A DNA stretch of 8,689 nt from Methanofollis sp. GTDB taxonomy: Archaea > Halobacteriota > Methanomicrobia > Methanomicrobiales > Methanofollaceae. The notes under the pieces were generated by a model. The model made no database searches. It had not been told where the DNA came from and saw only the letters and a list, made by a program, of their open reading frames with translations. The stretch lies in the NCBI GenBank assembly GCA_028696365.1, contig JAQVHG010000080.1, positions 1 through 8,689 on the forward strand, given 5' to 3'. Position numbers and translations under genes: made by a program. Positions 5,973-8,689 of this stretch are shown in pieces (positions within the stretch are counted from its first letter, which is position 1; each line of letters begins with the position of its first letter).

Positions 5973-7450
5973 GCTTCTGTCATCCTCCTGGCTTCTTCGG
6001 CCAGGCGGGTAAGGGCCGTTTCCACGGCTCCGGCCAGCCTGGCGGTGGCGGCCTCGTCGGCCGCAAGGTCTTTGTTCCGTGCGGTCAGGGCCCGTGCCGT
6101 CTCTTCTGGCGCCGGGCCGCCGATGGCCTTGCGTTCAGCGACGCTGATGGCCGGGTCGAGGGCGGCGTCCACCCGTGCGGCGGTGAGCCCGCGCCCGGTG
6201 AGCGAGAGCCCGGCGACCTCCTCTGCCGCCGCTTCGAGGGTGGCAAGGTCGAGGGCGCCCTCTTTCACCGCCCGGCCGACGACCGAGTGCGCCGTCCTGA
6301 AGGGGAGCCCGTACTCCCTGACCAGGACGTCGGCAAGTTCGGTGGCGGTCGAGAAGCCGCGGTCAGACTCGGCGGCCATCCGCTTCGTATCAAAGGTCGC
6401 GGTCGAGAGCATCCCGGCCAGAACAATCAGGCTCTCGCGCGCGGCGGCGACGCCCCGCCAGAGATGGGGGGTGAGTTCCTGGAGGTCGCGGTTGTAACTC
6501 ATCGGGAGTCCCTTGGTGATGGTCATCGCCCCGACGAGCGATCCCGCGACGGTCCCGGCCTTTGCCCGCATGATCTCGGCGGTGTCGGGGTTTTTCTTCT
6601 GGGGCATGATCGAACTGGTCGAGGAGTAACCGTCGGCGAGCTGGACGAACCGGACGAAGGCGCTCGACCAGACGACCATCTCCTCGCAGAGGCGGCTCGC
6701 GGTGGTCATCATCACCGCACAGGCAGAGAGGCTCTCCAGGGCGAAGTCGCGGGTGGCGACGGCGTCCATCGAGTTGCCCATCGGTCGCGCGAACCCGAGG
6801 AGCCCGGCAGTCATCTCGCGGTCGATGGGGTACCCGGTCGAGGCGAAGGCCGCCGCACCGAGGGGGCACTCGTTCACCCTGGCATAGGCGTCGGCGAGCC
6901 GCCCGAAGTCCCGCCCGAAGGCCGCCTCGTAGGCGAGGAGGTGGTGGGCGAGGGTGGTCGGCTGGGCGTGCTGGAGGTGCGTGAACCCCGGCATGATCGT
7001 CTCGCGGTGCGCCTCGGCAAGGTCGAGCAGCACCTGTCTCAGGTCGCAGAGCGCGCTCATACACCCGAGTAGTTCTTCACGCAGGCGCATCCTGATGCAG
7101 GTCGCCACCTCGTCGTTCCTGGACCGGCCCATATGCAGGCGGCCGCCGAACTCCTCGCCGACGCGGGCGATGAGCGCCGCCTCTTTTCCGGCGTGGATGT
7201 CCTCAAAACATTCGTCATAGGCTTCGTCAGGGATCCCGTCCTCGTGGAAGGCGAGAAGCGCACCCATCAGTGCCCTGGCCGCGTCCTCCCCGATGATCTC
7301 TTGTTTCCTGAGCATCAGGAGGTGGGCCATGTCCACCTGGATATCTTTCTCGGCGATCCAGTGATCGGCCGTCATCGAGGAGAGAAAGTGCATTACCTCG
7401 CCGGTACGGTCGTCACTGAGTCTGCCTCGCCGCAGCAGATCACGATGCAT
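5969..7450 (-). CDS. argH: Argininosuccinate lyase
   Basis: ArgH splits argininosuccinate into arginine and fumarate, the last step of arginine synthesis, as a cytoplasmic homotetramer of the fumarase/aspartase superfamily. The 493-aa protein has all three signature regions: HMGRSRNDEVAT (106-117), MPGFTHLQHAQPT (153-165) with the active-site His in THLQ, and the flexible loop SSTSSIMPQKKNP (276-288) that contains the catalytic serine (S279 or S280) and the family signature. The length is slightly above the usual 450-480 because of an Ala/Glu-rich C-terminal tail. The ATG at 7450 gives the usual short leader before LLRRGRL, no start codon was found in the frame just upstream, and a weak AAGGT precedes it. 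It is the first gene of the argH-gatD-gatE run. Confidence 0.97.
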   Translation of the reverse strand: MHRDLLRRGRLSDDRTGEVMHFLSSMTADHWIAEKDIQVDMAHLLMLRKQEIIGEDAARALMGALLAFHEDGIPDEAYDECFEDIHAGKEAALIARVGEEFGGRLHMGRSRNDEVATCIRMRLREELLGCMSALCDLRQVLLDLAEAHRETIMPGFTHLQHAQPTTLAHHLLAYEAAFGRDFGRLADAYARVNECPLGAAAFASTGYPIDREMTAGLLGFARPMGNSMDAVATRDFALESLSACAVMMTTASRLCEEMVVWSSAFVRFVQLADGYSSTSSIMPQKKNPDTAEIMRAKAGTVAGSLVGAMTITKGLPMSYNRDLQELTPHLWRGVAAARESLIVLAGMLSTATFDTKRMAAESDRGFSTATELADVLVREYGLPFRTAHSVVGRAVKEGALDLATLEAAAEEVAGLSLTGRGLTAARVDAALDPAISVAERKAIGGPAPEETARALTARNKDLAADEAATARLAGAVETALTRLAEEARRMTEA

Positions 7451-7603
7451 GGTGGTGTACCTTGCGGCCTCAGAAGAAATGAACTTGTGGGGAGAGAGGA
7501 CGGGAGCGGATGAGGTGAGGAGGGCGGGAGATGAGAAATATCGGTATGCGTCTGGGATGAGGCCAGGAGAGGGAGGACCAAGCGAGTGTACTCACGGCCT
7601 CTG

Positions 7604-7622
7604 CCGGGGGATCTACTCCCGG
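7604..7622. repeat. Small inverted repeat CCGGG / CCCGG
   Basis: Five-base arms (7604-7608 and 7618-7622) enclose a 9-nt centre. In plus-strand RNA a G-U pair would extend the stem by one. There is no T tract after it on either strand. It could be a hairpin in the regulator transcript or the argH upstream region, or chance in GC-rich DNA. Confidence 0.2.
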
Positions 7623-7632
7623 ACTCCCATTG

Positions 7633-7656
7633 AGTGGTGAATAGAGGGAAACCACT
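7633..7656. repeat. Small inverted repeat AGTGGT / ACCACT
   Basis: Perfect 6-base arms (7633-7638 and 7651-7656) enclose a 12-nt centre about 30 nt past the regulator stop codon. On the minus strand the region between the stop and this repeat is moderately T-rich, which is the usual mark of archaeal termination. It may belong to a weak terminator of the regulator gene, but the evidence is thin. Confidence 0.25.
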
Positions 7657-7685
7657 GAACAGAAAGATCAGAACAATCGATCAGT

Positions 7686-8219
7686 TCACAACCACGCCTT
7701 GCGCGCCGCCGACTCGATCGCCCGCTGGATACTGTCCTTTGGCACGATCGTCGTCACTGGGATCCTGACCAACTGCTCGATCGTCGAGGAGGCGATGGGG
7801 GCGCAGACGACCGCAATGGCACCCTCTCGCTCGGCCCGCACGGCGGCGATGATCGCGTCCTCAAAGGTATAGACCGGGTACTCCCGTACCCTAAACTCGT
7901 GACCGTCGACGACCGCCGTCCGCTCCTGGATGGACTCGAGGACATAGCGCGCGGCGATGAGCCCGATAAAGGCCTCCTCCGGGATACGGGCGAATGAGCG
8001 GACACTATTAACGATCGCCCGTAGGGTGGGGAGCGTGGGCGAACGTTTACCGGTGAGCACCTTATAGAGTGTGCTCTGGGCGACCCCGCTCCGCTCGGAG
8101 AGTTCGCGCACGCTCACCCGCAGGTCATTCTTCAGTACATGCTGGATAACTGTCACAAACTCCTCGTCAGAGATGAGCGCTGCCTTGATGATGCGCTCGA
8201 CCGGGTCTGCCTGGATCAT
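7686..8219 (-). CDS. XRE-like HTH transcriptional regulator with a C-terminal putative sensor domain
   Basis: This 177-aa protein has a helix-turn-helix DNA-binding domain at about 35-72 (SVRELSERSGVAQ, then STLYKVLTGKRSP, then LPTLRAIVNSV), in the XRE/lambda-repressor style. The C-terminal part (about 110-172) has alternating strand and helix segments, with AIAVVCAPIASSTIEQL, RIPVTTIVP and DSIQRAIESA. This layout recalls the PrpR_N-type sensor fold, where such a strand-helix pattern ends in a PV-x-I segment; that similarity is my inference, not a firm match. There is no membrane segment, so it should act in the cytoplasm and could respond to a small molecule. The ATG at 8219 has AAGGA 7 nt upstream. 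It is divergent from a lipoprotein gene with shared promoter DNA, which suggests that it controls that gene and itself. Confidence 0.85.
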   Translation of the reverse strand: MIQADPVERIIKAALISDEEFVTVIQHVLKNDLRVSVRELSERSGVAQSTLYKVLTGKRSPTLPTLRAIVNSVRSFARIPEEAFIGLIAARYVLESIQERTAVVDGHEFRVREYPVYTFEDAIIAAVRAEREGAIAVVCAPIASSTIEQLVRIPVTTIVPKDSIQRAIESAARKAWL

Positions 8220-8233
8220 GGATTATTCCTTCT

Positions 8234-8259
8234 GGGTAAACAGAGATAAATGTTCTCCC
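8234..8259. promoter_or_regulatory. Candidate operator: imperfect inverted repeat over the regulator promoter
   Basis: The arms GGGTAAACA (8234-8242) and TGTTCTCCC (8251-8259) match as inverted repeats at 7 of 9 positions around an 8-nt spacer. The spacer contains GATAAA, which on the minus strand reads TTTATC, a TATA-like element 25-30 nt before the regulator start. A regulator dimer binding here would block its own promoter. This is a sequence-pattern inference only. Confidence 0.35.
8245..8253 (-). promoter_or_regulatory. Possible TATA box of the HTH regulator
   Basis: The minus strand reads ACATTTATC, centred about 28 nt before the ATG at 8219. It would give a leader of only a few bases, shorter than needed to include the AAGGA ribosome binding site at 8227-8231. 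A stronger-looking TATA (CTATATATC, minus strand, 8303-8311) would give a leader of about 60 nt that includes it, so the true promoter is unsettled between the two. Confidence 0.3.
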
Positions 8260-8377
8260 ATATGTCCACACAATACGCCGGAAAAGAGAGGACGAAGAGG
8301 AGCGATATATAGACAAAAGGACACACAGATTAGAAGAGCAGCACTATTGGACAATTTTGACACAGTAAGACGACGAC

Positions 8378-8386
8378 CTATAAATA
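8378..8386 (+). promoter_or_regulatory. TATA box of the lipoprotein gene, leaderless spacing
   Basis: CTATAAATA is a good archaeal TATA box centred about 27 nt before the ATG at 8409. The expected transcription start is at or just before that codon, and no Shine-Dalgarno sequence is visible in the 20 nt before it. A leaderless mRNA is therefore likely. Confidence 0.6.
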
Positions 8387-8408
8387 CCCCCAGGCTGACC
8401 AGTACCTC

Positions 8409-8689
8409 ATGGCAAACAAGATGCTTGCTGCGGTCCTCGCCATCGGACTTGCAGCTCTTCTCGTCGTCGCCGGATGCGTCTCAGAACCTGAGACCCCGAC
8501 GACCCCTACAACCGAAGGCGCCGAGGTCGGCGTCACCTACAGCCAGGGCGTCGGCCCCATGCCAATGCTCCTCTCGACCGGCGAGGTCGACGGTTACATT
8601 GCGTGGCAGCCCTTCGTAGAGATCGCCACCGTCAGCGGGATCGGCAAGGTCGCCTCGTACTCGCAGGACCTCCCGCCCGAAGACATGTG
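8409..8689 (+). CDS. Lipoprotein related to ABC-transporter substrate-binding proteins, 3' end cut by the window edge
   Basis: The 93 complete codons present start with a lipoprotein signal peptide: a hydrophobic stretch (6-20), then VAGC with the likely lipid-modified cysteine at C23. A Thr/Pro-rich linker follows (PETPTTPTTEG, 28-38), so the mature protein should be anchored on the outside of the membrane. The segment MLLSTGEVDGYIAWQPFVE (53-71) with GIGKVASYSQDL (78-89) resembles the nitrate/sulfonate/taurine (NrtA/SsuA, NMT1-like) substrate-binding family. In that family this block usually lies in the second lobe, after 100 or more residues of first lobe, yet here it begins about 20 residues after the linker. 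The protein may lack the first lobe or have a different order. Substrate cannot be told. The ATG fits the TATA spacing. It is divergent from the HTH regulator. Confidence 0.75.
   Translation, partial: MANKMLAAVLAIGLAALLVVAGCVSEPETPTTPTTEGAEVGVTYSQGVGPMPMLLSTGEVDGYIAWQPFVEIATVSGIGKVASYSQDLPPEDM

Larger units (their letters stand above)
7451..7685. other. Non-coding gap between the HTH regulator and argH
   Basis: This 235-nt stretch should hold the end signal of the regulator transcript and the argH promoter. I see no credible gene in it. The part next to argH (about 7490-7530) is strongly polypurine on the plus strand, so a minus-strand leader would be C/T-rich. A weak TATA-like GATATTTC on the minus strand near 7538 would give a leader of roughly 60 nt. 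Two small inverted repeats (listed separately) lie in the half nearer the regulator. No typical run of T follows either one, so no terminator can be assigned. Confidence 0.4.

Noticed and set aside
4938..6497. A 519-codon open frame on the plus strand opposite gatD and argH.
   Set aside because: It is antisense to two clear genes whose catalytic motifs are intact, and its translation is low-complexity (Gly, Arg, His, Asp-rich, then Ser/Ala/Arg-rich). GC-rich codon use leaves such frames open by chance.
7449..7640. A 63-codon plus-strand frame in the gap upstream of argH.
   Set aside because: There is no ribosome binding site or TATA box, the composition is not protein-like, and it overlaps the argH start.
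7667..7688. Two copies of GATCAG, 13 nt apart, at the end of the regulator gene.
   Set aside because: The repeat is only six bases long and partly inside the coding end, so chance is the simplest explanation.
8071..8619. A plus-strand frame of 182 codons running through the regulator, the spacer and the lipoprotein start.
   Set aside because: It is out of frame with the lipoprotein, whose signal peptide and lipobox are clear, and its own translation is Ser/Arg/Pro-rich noise.

Overview
The window looks like chromosomal DNA of a GC-rich euryarchaeon, most likely a methanogen of the Methanomicrobiales (Methanoculleus/Methanofollis type). The domain call rests on GatD and GatE, the archaea-specific Glu-tRNA(Gln) amidotransferase, on a UPF0212/DUF555 protein, on a nucleoside kinase resembling Methanocaldococcus MJ0406, on a Dph6-type diphthamide enzyme, and on archaeal TATA boxes, two of which sit at leaderless-like distances from start codons. 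The order-level placement is inference from protein style and composition. I see no mobile elements, CRISPR arrays, rRNA or tRNA genes, or prophage signs.

Layout. Every gene but the last is on the minus strand, so transcription runs from right to left. (1) 8409-8689 (+) is the start of a lipoprotein resembling ABC-transporter substrate-binding proteins, divergent from an XRE-like HTH regulator at 7686-8219 (-). The 189-nt spacer between them holds a TATA box for each side and an imperfect inverted repeat. (2) 7451-7685 is a 235-nt non-coding gap with two small inverted repeats. (3) 2915-7450 is an overlapping argH-gatD-gatE cluster: argininosuccinate lyase followed by both subunits of the enzyme that makes Gln-tRNA(Gln). 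(4) 2568-2861 encodes a small, very basic Arg/Gly-rich protein of the DUF5350 type. (5) 1-2511 is a compact five-gene run: an unrecognised 118-aa protein, a nitroreductase, UPF0212, a nucleoside kinase and dph6 (cut by the window edge). These genes overlap or lie within 21 nt of each other, and a good TATA box stands just before the first.

How the genes fit together. The argH-gatDE cluster joins the last step of arginine synthesis to glutaminyl-tRNA formation. The dph6 gene modifies elongation factor 2, and the Arg/Gly-rich protein looks like a nucleic-acid binder, so much of the window has a translation flavour. The nucleoside kinase is a salvage enzyme. The regulator and lipoprotein form a separate module, probably a locally regulated uptake system that continues beyond the right edge.

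Most of this is ordinary core archaeal gene content, and I do not see convincing evidence of a new system. The points most worth a second look are the lipoprotein, which seems to lack the usual N-terminal lobe of its family, the regulator-lipoprotein pair, the Arg/Gly-rich protein, and the uncharacterised UPF0212 and 118-aa genes in the five-gene run.
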